64,000 nucleotides of DNA from Candidatus Thiomargarita nelsonii (GTDB lineage: Bacteria; Pseudomonadota; Gammaproteobacteria; Beggiatoales; Beggiatoaceae). Below the pieces are notes generated by a model. That model saw only the letters and a program-made list of their open reading frames with translations. It was not told the DNA's origin and did not search any database. Shown here one piece after another: positions 40,044 through 48,627 of the stretch. Numbering within the stretch: position 1 is the stretch's first letter; every line of letters begins with the position of its first letter. The stretch is from the NCBI GenBank assembly GCA_000785145.2, contig JSZA02000003.1, positions 32,153 to 96,152 on the forward strand, read 5' to 3'. Both the position numbers and the translations under genes were made by a program.

Positions 40044-40203
40044 TGAAGACTGGCTTTGTGTGGTGTTCCCGCAAGGGGTGACACGCATCGCCAAGTTAAC
40101 AAAGGTGATAGATGTTTTATCACCCAAGGGAACTTACCCCTTAGACATCACCAGGCTAAATATATTTTGTGGTTTTGGCGTTTTTAAGTAAGTGTGACGA
40201 ATA

Positions 40204-41761
40204 TTAACCGCCCACTATCAAACCCAAAAAAAAGCGAGCATGATAGCCATCATTTAGAATCAGACGGTTTTTGTTGTACCACAGGAATACAATAGTTTTC
40301 CCGTCGATAATTTCCGTCTCAAACAGGGGCTGTGGTTTGAATACCACGTAATAACCTTCATTAACCTCTTCTAATTTGAGATATTTAACCAATTGAGCTT
40401 TGCCCATTTTATAGAGGCTTTTGCCTTCCCAGATTTTGGTTTCGACAATGTACTTTTTCTCTTTGTGGAGAATGATCAAATCCATCCGCCCACGCCCACT
40501 GCTGACTTCGACATACATAAACCCACGCACTTGTCGCACAAATTGATCAAGATAGGCGAATAGCAGGTATTGTCCGACAAATTCTTGTGGCGTTTCCGGC
40601 ACTTGCAGAATCCGATAGCCAGCACGCTTGATGAAATCACGGAAGTTGGCGAGCAGCGAACGCATATTGATATCGGGTGTCAAATAATCAAAAAAACCGG
40701 CTTCTGTGTCTTCAGAGTGGTATTTTCGCTCCAAGCCATTGAGCAGCGGTTGGAAAGTCTGCACAATGCAATATTGATAAATCGGATTAGCAATTTCGCA
40801 AAATCCATCTGTGCCGCCTTTCAATACGCCATAAGTCACCAATTCACTGATGTACTCGTTGCGGAGATTGAAGGGAATGCCGGCATCATAAGAGCAGATT
40901 TCCATCAACAGGGTTTGAAATCGTGGATGGATGTTAGTCGTCAAATGTGAGAGATGGACATTTTGTTCATTCAAAATATTTTTGTGAGCCATCTCAAAAT
41001 GGGCGACTGATATCGTTTCTTTACGCCCAATCCCCAGTTCCTCTGTCAGACTCTGCGCCATTCTGTTTACAAGAAAGGGTTGCCCCCCCGTTTGTTTGTG
41101 GAGACTTTTGATCACTTTTGGGGCAAAAGTTTGCCCAACTTCATCGGTGTACTGTTCTAATAGTCGATGCACCTGCTCTCGGGTGAAATTGGGGAGTGCA
41201 AACTCGTCTTGAATATTGAATGGCGAGATTGAGCGGTCATAGTTCAATTGAGTGATACTTTTGACGCCAACAATTCCGACGCTGTATGGACATCTATTTG
41301 GGGTTTTTGATAGATAAATTCGGCGCAAAGTGTGCAAAAAATGACTGACTTCTGATCTGGGAATCCCATCAAATTCATCAATGATAATGGCAAGCCGACG
41401 GGGTTGAAGATAGTGTCCAAGTTGCTGAAAAAATATCATCATTGAAACGTGAGAGGTGATTGAAGCGTTTTCCAAAAACTGGCGTAAAACGCTATCCGTT
41501 TGCCATTGTTCAGCATTTTGGATTTCCTGAAGAATATCTTCTTTTAGATAAGAGTAGAATTCTTCGGACGATAGGCTTTGGTATGCTTCAAAATTGAGTT
41601 GAATCGGCAAATAGCTTTCATCTAGGCTTTCTAATGCCCAACGAAAAAATGTCGTTTTCCCTGTTTGACGTGGCGCGAAGATGACAATATAGCGTCCATC
41701 TTTGATACGTTGGACTAAATCGGCGATTTCGGCAGTGCGCGGGACAACGTAGTTGCGGGAA
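40204..41761 (-). pseudogene. AAA ATPase with C-terminal PD-(D/E)XK domain, 5' end cut by MITE
   Basis: Continuous frame from RNYVVPRTAEIADLVQRI (near 41750) to 40204, about 515 codons. P-loop FAPRQTGKTTFF, Walker B LAIIIDEFDG, sensor-like VGVKSI; the C-terminus has GRGRMDLIIL and IVETKIW, a PD-(D/E)XK core. This is the AAA-plus-DUF1703-like family that is multi-copy in Beggiatoaceae. The first codons are separated by the MITE at 41762-41926; beyond it a short segment reads GPVEPSRN, as expected, but with another one-base shift. A start within the remaining frame (about 41610) would lack the P-loop. Confidence 0.75.
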
Positions 41762-41926
41762 CAATGCCATTAAGTTAAGGTTTTTTGTAGGGTGGGTAGA
41801 GCGAGAGCGAAACCCACCATTGTTATAAATTTACGCCCGGATCTTCGTTTCAAAGAGTTGGTGGGTGTAGCGAAGCTCTACCCACCCTACAAAAAAAACG
41901 CATTTATGCTTAACTTAATGGCATTG
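41762..41926. mobile_element. 165-bp MITE with 11-bp target duplication
   Basis: Terminal inverted repeats CAATGCCATTAAGTTAAG at both ends. Flanked by AGTTGCGGGAA at 41751-41761 and again at 41927-41937. The inside holds GTAGGGTGGGTAGAGC inverted arms. It splits the 5' end of the AAA ATPase gene. Confidence 0.92.
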
Positions 41927-41987
41927 AGTTGCGGGAAGGCTCTACTGGTCCGCGAAGGTACGTGTTGGCATAAATTTTACCTATAAT

Positions 41988-42015
41988 GACGTCCAAGATA
42001 AATCTTGGACTCCTT
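41988..42015. repeat. GTCCAAGATAAATCTTGGAC hairpin copy
   Basis: Dispersed palindrome in the spacer; followed by a GTGCGTGGGACGCACCCTAC fragment. Confidence 0.85.
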
Positions 42016-42065
42016 TTATGGGAGTGCGTGGGACGCACCCTACTTGCTGCCTGGACCGCGTTGAT

Positions 42066-42374
42066 TTAGGGTTCTGTATCTAACGCATTGATTTTTAATT
42101 TGTATTTATACTGGGTCTCCATTAAATTATCTTGCGCCCCGTATGGCAAAGTACACTCAATTTCAAACTCAAATCGCCGAGCATCATCTTCATTTTTTTG
42201 AATAGAGTGAATATTATCAAATCCGCCCTGCCAACGCAGCGCATCAAAAAAGTTACTTTTACCGCTACCATTGGCACCCGCAAATACAGAAAAATCATTA
42301 ATATTCTTGAATTCCAGCGAATCAATGCTTTTGAAGTTGGATATTTTTAGATATTGAATCTTGGTTTGACTCAC
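42066..42374 (-). pseudogene. N-terminal fragment of a RecF/OLD-like AAA ATPase
   Basis: 102 aa. MSQTKIQYLKISNFKSID leads into Walker A GANGSGKSNFFDAL. The protein ends before the signature and Walker B motifs, so ATPase activity is lost. Normal members exceed 350 aa. A similar short fragment lies at 51025-51354. Confidence 0.75.
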
Positions 42375-42548
42375 ACTGTCTCCTCCGCTATGATAATTGC
42401 CGATTGTTTATTCTTCACCTCAAAAAACAGCATGGTTCAAAAACCACCCATTGTAACAATCAAAAATGACAGACAAGTGGCATGGGCAAAATGTACAAAA
42501 TCCATCACACTGGCAAATAGATTTGGGCATCAAAAGCCCGCTACCCTC

Positions 42549-42704
42549 CAATGCCATTAAGTTAAGGTTTTTTGTAGGGTGGGTAGAGCAGAGCGAAACC
42601 CACCAAACCTTTGAAATTTATAACAATGGTGGGTTGGGCGTCCCGCCACTTCGTTGCGCTTTCGCTCTACCCACCCTACAATATCTCTTAACTTAATGGC
42701 ATTG
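42549..42704. mobile_element. 156-bp MITE with 11-bp target duplication
   Basis: Same terminal repeats CAATGCCATTAAGTTAAG as at 41762. Flanked by CCGCTACCCTC at 42538-42548 and 42705-42715. No gene is disrupted; the rest of 42375-42846 shows nothing else I can support. Confidence 0.92.
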
Positions 42705-42802
42705 CCGCTACCCTCCCCTTCTGAGCAACAAGCGAGCCGTTGAAATTTTCTGGTTAGCTATCAACTGAGTCAATATCGCTATTGATAAAGAGATATTATT
42801 CA

Positions 42803-42829
42803 GACGTCCAAGATAAATCTTGGACTCCT
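42803..42829. repeat. GTCCAAGATAAATCTTGGAC hairpin copy
   Basis: Dispersed palindrome between the MITE and the fic stop codon. Confidence 0.85.
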
Positions 42830-42846
42830 ACAAAAATTAAAAAAAG

Positions 42847-43647
42847 TTATTTGACTTTTATTTCTTTAACCAATTTTTTAGTATTTTCAGTTTGCTTTTC
42901 AAAAAAGTTTTTTAGCCTTTCAAAGGCGGGATTCTCAATAACCAATCGTGTTGTTTTTTTGTTCAACTCCGGCACAGATAAATCATATTTTGACAATGCT
43001 TGCAAATAGTCTTGTCTGTCTTGATTGTTTACTACAATGGGCAGAAAACCGTTTTTTAGTAGTGGAATGTTTGCTAGTAAGCGAGCCATTCTACCATTTC
43101 CATCAAAAAAAGGGTGGATTGAAGTGAAAGCTAGGTGCAATCGTGTGTAAGCGTCAATGGCTTGTGGTTCATTCTTTAGTTGATTTTGGGCGTTAAAGTC
43201 TATCAACCAAAGTTGCATCAGGTGCTCAATCTCTTCGGGTTTTGGGTATGCCAGATAAACCAGTGTTTCTTCTTTTTTGACATAGCGTCCATTGGCTTCG
43301 TTTTTCCAGCTACCAATTGGGCTGTAAATATCCATCACAATCTGTGTCTGAACAGCCTTATGTAAATTTAAAATATCCGATTTTTCTAGCATGTCTTTTT
43401 CGAGTAGTTCATAAACCAAATCAACCGCTCGTGCATGCCCTAATACTTCGTTATGATCTTGAATTGATTTGCCTTTGATTGTCAGCCCATACTCAATAAT
43501 AAATTGAGTATCTCCCAGGCTCAGGGTATTACCCTCTAAGGCATTTGATGTATATGTCCATTCTACTTTTAACCTTTTAAGGAACTCCTGCTGCTGAGTT
43601 GCGCTTAAACCTTCAAGAAATTTGAAATGCTTTTGGCTATTTCCCAT
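42847..43647 (-). CDS. Fic-domain protein with N-terminal inhibitory helix
   Basis: 266 aa from ATG 43647 (MGNSQKHFKFLEGL); the frame is open 21 codons further up. Catalytic HPFFDGNGRMAR matches HPFxxGNGRxxR, typical of AMP-transferring Fic enzymes. An early TSNALEGN matches the S/TxxxE(G/N) autoinhibitory motif, so this is a class II self-regulated Fic. No separate antitoxin gene is adjacent. Target protein unknown. Confidence 0.9.
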   Translation of the reverse strand: MGNSQKHFKFLEGLSATQQQEFLKRLKVEWTYTSNALEGNTLSLGDTQFIIEYGLTIKGKSIQDHNEVLGHARAVDLVYELLEKDMLEKSDILNLHKAVQTQIVMDIYSPIGSWKNEANGRYVKKEETLVYLAYPKPEEIEHLMQLWLIDFNAQNQLKNEPQAIDAYTRLHLAFTSIHPFFDGNGRMARLLANIPLLKNGFLPIVVNNQDRQDYLQALSKYDLSVPELNKKTTRLVIENPAFERLKNFFEKQTENTKKLVKEIKVK

Positions 43648-43717
43648 AATAAAATCAATTTTAAAATTTATTGGGAGAAGAAAGATACACGGTTTAATTT
43701 TATTAATCAAGCCTTAT

Positions 43718-44170
43718 TCAGACGGTTTTTGTTGTACCACAGGAATACAATAGTTTTCCCGTCGATAATTTCCGTCTCAAACGCCCAATCCCCAGTTCCT
43801 CTGTGAGACATTGCGCCATTCGGTTAACAAGAAAGGGTTGCCCCCGTTTGTTTGTGGAGACTTTTGGGGCAAAAGTTTGCCAAATTTCATCGGTGTACTG
43901 TTCTAATAGAATGGCAAGCCGACGGGGTTGAAGATAGTGCCCAAGTTGCTGAAAAAATGTCGTTTTCCCTGTTTGACGTGGCGCGAAGATGATAATATAG
44001 CGTCCGTCTTTGATACGTTGGACTAAATCTGCGATTTCGGCGGTGCGCGGGACAATTTTACCTATAATTTCTTTGCGGAGCAAAGAGGCAGGCATTCCTT
44101 TGCCCCGCGTGGGAACGAGAACAAGCATTTTCAGATTGACTGTGGTGGGTTTAGGCACTACTGATCTCAC
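43718..44170 (-). pseudogene. Mosaic remnant of an AAA/PD-(D/E)XK ATPase gene
   Basis: 150 codons that stitch together separate parts of a gene like 40204-41761: the P-loop region, then QQLGHYLQPRRLAI, then LLEQYTDE, then RGQPFLVNRMAQ, then a piece of the 3' end in another frame. Each join skips tens to hundreds of bases. It arose by repeated internal deletions of a paralogue; no function expected. Confidence 0.75.
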
Positions 44171-44173
44171 ATT

Positions 44174-44578
44174 TTATTTTTTCATAAGACTATTAATTTC
44201 CTTTAGATAAGCAATTTCTTTGTCCTTTTGTTGCAATAGCAGACGCTGCATACGCGCTTTTTCTAATTCATGTTCAAGTTCTTTTTTGTCATCTGAAAAA
44301 GAAATTGATTGTAAATTTTTACAGTTGGCGTTATTTTCATTATTTTGATGATTATCAGTAGCCAAATAAAAAACATTTTTTTCACCAAAATTAAATAACT
44401 CCAATAATTCCATCCCAAAAGTCTCAGCAATTTTTTCAAGCCGAGAAATTTGCACATCGGTTTCGCCCCGTTCAATATTCGCATACCCATTGACAGACAG
44501 ATTTAATTTATCAGCCATATCCTCTTGTGACCAGCCTTTTGACTGCCGCATAAACCGAATTTTTTCATGCACTTTCAT
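44174..44578 (-). CDS. XRE-family regulator with coiled-coil tail
   Basis: 134 aa from ATG 44578 (MKVHEKIRFMRQSKGWSQ). The HTH comprises WSQEDMADKLNLSVNGYANI and ERGETDVQISRLEKIAETFG. The C-terminal half ends in a charged coiled coil (LEHELEKARMQRLLLQQKD) probably for oligomerisation. The neighbours are remnants, so its target is unknown. Confidence 0.85.
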   Translation of the reverse strand: MKVHEKIRFMRQSKGWSQEDMADKLNLSVNGYANIERGETDVQISRLEKIAETFGMELLELFNFGEKNVFYLATDNHQNNENNANCKNLQSISFSDDKKELEHELEKARMQRLLLQQKDKEIAYLKEINSLMKK

Positions 44579-44830
44579 AATATACACTCTCACTGGGTAA
44601 ATCACCCGTTTTGCAGCTTCCCTTTCTTGTTTACTGATTTTTGGAACTTGAATGCTTATTCGTTGATTCACAGAAGCTTTATCTACAATAGTTTTGTAGA
44701 AAAGCTCGTTTAATACTTTGTTGTTGTTTCAGTAGTGTTTTTTTGAGAACTGAAAACTTAGGATTTTTATTGAGATAGCCTATAAAAAGCTCATATTCAA
44801 TGTTTTATAAAATAAACCCAAGAAAAAAAA

Positions 44831-44857
44831 TGTCCAAGATAAATCTTGGACTCCTTT
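44831..44857. repeat. GTCCAAGATAAATCTTGGAC hairpin copy
   Basis: Dispersed palindrome at the 3' end of tsaE. 44579-44830 holds no recognised gene. Confidence 0.85.
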
Positions 44858-45309
44858 TATAGCATAGTTCTTTCCAATATAGCTTGTCCAATCGTACTAT
44901 GCCCCTGCATTTCTATTAGTCGAGCCTCAGCATGGTGGGTAATGTGAATCTGCACATCTGCGGCGGGGGTTAAGGGTTCTCCTTTTTCAGGCCATTCAAT
45001 CAGGCAAATGCTATTCTCTTCTAGGTAGTCACGTATGCCTAGATATTCTAATTCTTCAGGATCGCCTAAACGATAGTAGTCAAAATGGTAAATCATTTGT
45101 CCGTCGATTTGGTAAGGTTCAACCAATGTATAGGTGGGGCTTTTTACGATTCCTTTGTGTCCCAAGGCGCGTAAAAATCCGCGTACTAATGTGGTTTTGC
45201 CGACGCCTAAGTCGCCGCATAAATGGAAAATTGTGCGAAGATCGCAGGCGTATGCTAATTGGGCGCCGAAATTTTCCATCGCGGCGGCTGTGGGGATAAG
45301 TTGTGCCAT
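44857..45309 (-). CDS. tsaE: tRNA threonylcarbamoyladenosine biosynthesis ATPase TsaE
   Basis: 150 aa. Walker A GDLGVGKTTLVRG, then SPTYTLVEPY and YHFDYYRL, and CLIEWPEKG are all typical of TsaE/YjeE. It cycles the TsaBD complex during t6A37 tRNA modification. It starts 6 nt after nnr, the usual nnr-tsaE operon of gammaproteobacteria. Confidence 0.96.
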   Translation of the reverse strand: MAQLIPTAAAMENFGAQLAYACDLRTIFHLCGDLGVGKTTLVRGFLRALGHKGIVKSPTYTLVEPYQIDGQMIYHFDYYRLGDPEELEYLGIRDYLEENSICLIEWPEKGEPLTPAADVQIHITHHAEARLIEMQGHSTIGQAILERTML

Positions 45310-45315
45310 TTTTTT

Positions 45316-46791
45316 TTAATGAAGTTCAGGATTAGCGTAATGACGTAACCAAGGCAATAAGTCGCTAGGCAATAAGCCGCGTTCGCCTTCTCGTGCCGCT
45401 TGATCGCCCGCTTTTGCGTGTAAACATACGCCGAGCGTCGCCGCTTCATTGCTAGAAAGTCCTTGTGCGAGTAGTCCTGCAATGGTGCCTGTGAGTATGT
45501 CACCCATGCCGCCTGATGCCATGCCGGGATTGCCAAGTGTGCAAATATTGATTTCTCCATTGGGTGCGGCGATTAGCGTTCCTGCTCCTTTGAGTACACA
45601 TATGCCGGAAAAGCGTTCTTGCAAGGCTTGTGCGGCTGCAAATCGATCTGCTTGGATGTCGGCGGTTGATGAGCCTAGTAAGCGAGCGGCTTCTGCGGGA
45701 TGCGGCGTTAATATGCTGTTGTGAAAACGAATGGGGGTTTGGGCTAATAAATTCAGGGCATCTGCATCGATCACAAGCGGCTTTTGTACGTTTTGGAGGG
45801 CGGATAATAGGCTTTGCCCCCAGTGGGTTTGACCCAATCCGGGTCCTATCGCAATCACGTCAATTTTATTTAATAAGGTTTCAAGTTGTTCGACCGTTTC
45901 TACGCCATGGCTCATAATTTCTGGGCGTGTGAGGTTGATGAGTGCGGCATGGCTGCTGCGAGTGGCGACACTGATTAAGCCGGCGCCTATTCGTGCCGCG
46001 CCTTCTGCCGCTAGACGCACCGCGCCTGTCATGCCACTGTCTCCCCCTATCACGAGCACATGTCCAAATTGGCCTTTATGGGCAATCCGTGAGCGTTTGG
46101 GTAATAGCGTGTGATCGTAATCCAGTTGGCTCACTTTTGTGTTGATTTGTTTGTAAATGCTTGAGGGTACTTGTAAGTCGTCAAAATATATTTTGCCGCA
46201 ATATTCTGGTCCGGCACCTGTCAATAAGCCTTGTTTTTTGCCGATAAAGGTGACTGTGACTTGGGCGCGTACTGCGACACCGAGTATTGTCCCTGTATTG
46301 GCATGTAGTCCTGATGGTATGTCCAAGGCGAGCAGTGGACATGTGCGACGGTTAAGGGCTTCAATCACTTCTCGCCATTTTCCTAAGACTTCACGATCAA
46401 GTCCGGTACCAAAAAGGGCATCGACGAGTACATCAACGGGACTGAGTTCTGTAAATGCTTGCGCCGATAGTCCAACTTTTTCCATGGCTTCAAGTGCGAT
46501 ACGTGCGTCACCTTTTATTTTGGTGAAGTCTCCGACTTGTAAGACGGTGACATCGTAACCGGCTAAATAAGCGAGCCGTGCTAAGACGTAACCATCGCCG
46601 CCATTGTTGCCAGTACCACATAAGACGGTGATGCGGTGTGCTTGAGGCCAGTGGTTTTTTAATATAGTAAAGGCAGCACTGCCAGCGCGTTCCATTAAGC
46701 AGGTGCCCGGTATGCCCATTTCTTGAATGGCAATCCGATCAAGTTCGCGTACTTGATTGGCGCGATATAGGGGGAGCGTTTTTTTATTCAT
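45316..46791 (-). CDS. nnr: Bifunctional NAD(P)HX epimerase/dehydratase
   Basis: 491 aa. N-terminal epimerase part with CGTGNNGGDGYVLARL; C-terminal ADP-dependent dehydratase with HKGQFGHVLVIGG, TPHPAEAARL and GNPGMASGGMGDILTG. It repairs hydrated NADH and NADPH. First gene of the pair with tsaE. Confidence 0.96.
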   Translation of the reverse strand: MNKKTLPLYRANQVRELDRIAIQEMGIPGTCLMERAGSAAFTILKNHWPQAHRITVLCGTGNNGGDGYVLARLAYLAGYDVTVLQVGDFTKIKGDARIALEAMEKVGLSAQAFTELSPVDVLVDALFGTGLDREVLGKWREVIEALNRRTCPLLALDIPSGLHANTGTILGVAVRAQVTVTFIGKKQGLLTGAGPEYCGKIYFDDLQVPSSIYKQINTKVSQLDYDHTLLPKRSRIAHKGQFGHVLVIGGDSGMTGAVRLAAEGAARIGAGLISVATRSSHAALINLTRPEIMSHGVETVEQLETLLNKIDVIAIGPGLGQTHWGQSLLSALQNVQKPLVIDADALNLLAQTPIRFHNSILTPHPAEAARLLGSSTADIQADRFAAAQALQERFSGICVLKGAGTLIAAPNGEINICTLGNPGMASGGMGDILTGTIAGLLAQGLSSNEAATLGVCLHAKAGDQAAREGERGLLPSDLLPWLRHYANPELH

Positions 46792-46806
46792 AGTTAGCTT
46801 ATAATC

Positions 46807-46843
46807 TAAAAATCCTATTTCTTTAAGAAATAGGATTTTTTTA
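46807..46843. terminator. Intrinsic terminator between higA-like gene and nnr
   Basis: AAATCCTATTTCTT / AAGAAATAGGATTT stem with T-runs on both strands, just after the stop of the antitoxin gene on the minus strand. Confidence 0.85.
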
Positions 46844-46851
46844 ATAGCGAT

Positions 46852-47313
46852 TCATAAAAACACTTGGGAAGACACTCGAAAACGCTTACTTAACAAACGT
46901 ATTTGTTGAGCATTTAATTCTTTTTTTCCCTTGAGAATTTCTAATATTTCATCAATACCGCCTATTTCGGGTAACTCTCTTGGGGTTAGCGCATTTTGTT
47001 CCATTAAAAATTGCAAGACTTCATTACCGGAAACTTCTGGCTTAGGGTAATGCTCCGTTTCATAGTTCTCAATTAGAAGACAGAGCGTTTCCATTAAGCT
47101 GGATAAAGGGTGCGTGTTATTATCACCTACAATCTCAATTAACTTTTCAAATAAAGTGAGAAGGCGTTGGTATTGTGCTTCAGAATGTGGTACAGACAAT
47201 ACCTTCGAGATATCAGTCCAAAAATGAGAAAGAGTTGCAATAACATTTGGGTTAGATGGGTTCAAGTCAAAAAAAACACCGGCAAAGTTGTCAACTGGCT
47301 GAGCTATCATCAT
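46852..47313 (-). CDS. higA: HigA-like antitoxin
   Basis: 153 aa acidic helical protein. The C-terminal part ALTPRELPEIGG and LSKRFRVSSQVF resembles the DNA-binding HTH of HigA antitoxins paired with HigB_toxin proteins. It follows the toxin gene by 14 nt; toxin-first order is typical of higBA. Likely neutralises the toxin and represses the operon. Confidence 0.8.
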   Translation of the reverse strand: MMIAQPVDNFAGVFFDLNPSNPNVIATLSHFWTDISKVLSVPHSEAQYQRLLTLFEKLIEIVGDNNTHPLSSLMETLCLLIENYETEHYPKPEVSGNEVLQFLMEQNALTPRELPEIGGIDEILEILKGKKELNAQQIRLLSKRFRVSSQVFL

Positions 47314-47327
47314 GCTATCCTCTCAAA

Positions 47328-47636
47328 TTATTTGTTGCATTCCGTTTTCCATTTTCCTAAATCATATTCAACATGTGTTAACACATATTTGACATACACA
47401 GTTTTTATACTATAGAGAATTTTAGCAATCAATCTCACTTTGTTGCCCCCAATATTAAAAACAACACATTCTCCGACTTGATCAACACTATTTGAAAAAG
47501 TACGGCGCAAGTCATAAAAATTGTCATAATTGTTTTTGCTTAAAGTTTTAAACCATCTATCTAAAGCATTTTTTGTTTCTGGATATTTTTCAGAAAATTT
47601 TCTCAGTTTAGGATAGGCAATAACGTGCATTAACAA
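47328..47636 (-). CDS. higB: HigB-type mRNA interferase toxin
   Basis: 102 aa (or 100 aa from the second ATG). VVFNIGGNKVRLIAKI and YVLTHVEYDLGKWK match the PF09907 HigB toxin family, a RelE-fold ribosome-dependent RNase. First gene of the pair with the antitoxin. Confidence 0.88.
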   Translation of the reverse strand: MLMHVIAYPKLRKFSEKYPETKNALDRWFKTLSKNNYDNFYDLRRTFSNSVDQVGECVVFNIGGNKVRLIAKILYSIKTVYVKYVLTHVEYDLGKWKTECNK

Positions 47637-47650
47637 AATTCCTTATGTTA

Positions 47651-47745
47651 TATAGTATTTCAGAAAATAGGAGTCCAAGATTTATCTTGGCTGTCCCAAG
47701 ATAAATCTTGGACTCCTAGCAAAATCTTTATCTGAAAAGCTATAG
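47651..47745. mobile_element. 95-bp MITE, second copy of the dsrA-intron element
   Basis: TATAGTATTTCAGA ... TCTGAAAAGCTATA ends with the same double hairpin centre as 34217-34311, in opposite orientation. Lies just upstream of higB. Confidence 0.88.
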
Positions 47746-47808
47746 TTAGACATTTGCCACGCGAGCCGGTAATCCTTTTTTTGCTTTACGTGACAGGAGA
47801 GCGATTAT

Positions 47809-47926
47809 ACAATAAAATTCATGATTCGGTACTTAAGTAGCGAATCATGAATTTTATTGTATTTTGGAGTCCAAAGCTTTAGCTTTGGACGTAGGTTTCC
47901 AAAGCTAAAGCTTTGGACTCCAAAAT
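47809..47926. repeat. Two nested hairpins
   Basis: 20-bp arms ACAATAAAATTCATGATTCG (47809-47828 and complement 47841-47860), then an inverted pair of CCAAAGCTTTAGCTTTGG palindromes (47861-47926). No gene in 47637-48021. Confidence 0.85.
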
Positions 47927-48021
47927 CTCCGATAATTCATGGTTCAGTACTTATATCACATAATTGAAGGGCATCGCACGTTCCCACACTCGACGCAGAG
48001 CGTGGGAACGAGGAGCTACCT

Positions 48022-48567
48022 TTAAGTCAGCCGCAAAAAATGTTGATGATAATATTTCAGTTCATCAATAGAATCGTTAATATCACTCATCGCTAGATGT
48101 TTGGATTTTTTTTCAAACTCTGGCAAATCAGGGCGCCAACGCTTTGCCAGTTCTTTTAGGGTACTGACATCTATATGACGATAGTGGAAATATTTTTCGA
48201 GTTTTGGCATATATTTGTACAAAAATCGACGATCTTGGCAAATCGAGTTGCCACACATAGGCGATGTATCGGGGGGGAGATGTTGCTGGATAAAGGCTAA
48301 AGTGAGGCGTTCAGCACTTGCAAGCGTGATTTGACTTTGCCGCACTCGTTCAATTAAGCCCGATTTTCCATGTTGATTGGTATTCCATTCATCCATCTTT
48401 GCTAATACATCATCGCTTTGATGGATTGGCAAGACAGGACCTTCTTCGACAAGTTTGAGCTTGACATCTGTAACAAGTGTCGCAATTTCTATGATTGTGT
48501 CATGATCAGGCTCGAGCCCTGTCATTTCTAGATCGATCCAAATTAAATGGCTTGAATTTTGTGGCAT
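48022..48567 (-). CDS. orn: Oligoribonuclease
   Basis: 181 aa DEDDh 3'-5' exonuclease. [11 protein letters not shown] gives Dx[12 protein letters not shown] supplies the second Asp region; later HYRHIDVST and the C-terminal [12 protein letters not shown] with the expected Asp. It degrades nano-RNAs including pGpG, closing c-di-GMP turnover. Stand-alone gene. Confidence 0.97.
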   Translation of the reverse strand: MPQNSSHLIWIDLEMTGLEPDHDTIIEIATLVTDVKLKLVEEGPVLPIHQSDDVLAKMDEWNTNQHGKSGLIERVRQSQITLASAERLTLAFIQQHLPPDTSPMCGNSICQDRRFLYKYMPKLEKYFHYRHIDVSTLKELAKRWRPDLPEFEKKSKHLAMSDINDSIDELKYYHQHFLRLT

Positions 48568-48579
48568 ATAATTGTCCTT

Positions 48580-48607
48580 TGACGTCCAAGATAAATCTTG
48601 GACTCCT
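48580..48607. repeat. GTCCAAGATAAATCTTGGAC hairpin copy
   Basis: Dispersed palindrome between divergent orn and the M48 protease gene. Confidence 0.85.
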
Positions 48608-48627
48608 TTTATAGAAAATACTTTGTT

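Larger units (their letters stand above)
36951..40095 (+). mobile_element. Group II intron (about 3.1 kb) with degenerate RT gene
   Basis: The 5' end GTGCGAC matches the group II GUGYG consensus. It has a non-coding 5' RNA part up to about 37590, a broken reverse transcriptase-maturase-HNH reading frame, a clear domain V (40009-40043), and a following stem that fits domain VI (GGCTTTGTG...ATCGCC). The exact 3' end is uncertain (about 40085-40130). It interrupts dsrF and, judging from the flanks, the sequence beyond has been rearranged. Confidence 0.8.

Noticed and set aside
40084..40200. Possible DsrF 3' exon after the group II intron
   Set aside because: Translation (VIDVLSPKGTYPLD) does not resemble the DsrF C-terminus beyond a few residues.
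48598..48627. Longer TTG start for the M48 protease
   Set aside because: Also falls in a hairpin repeat; ATG 48628 begins a proper hydrophobic N-terminus.
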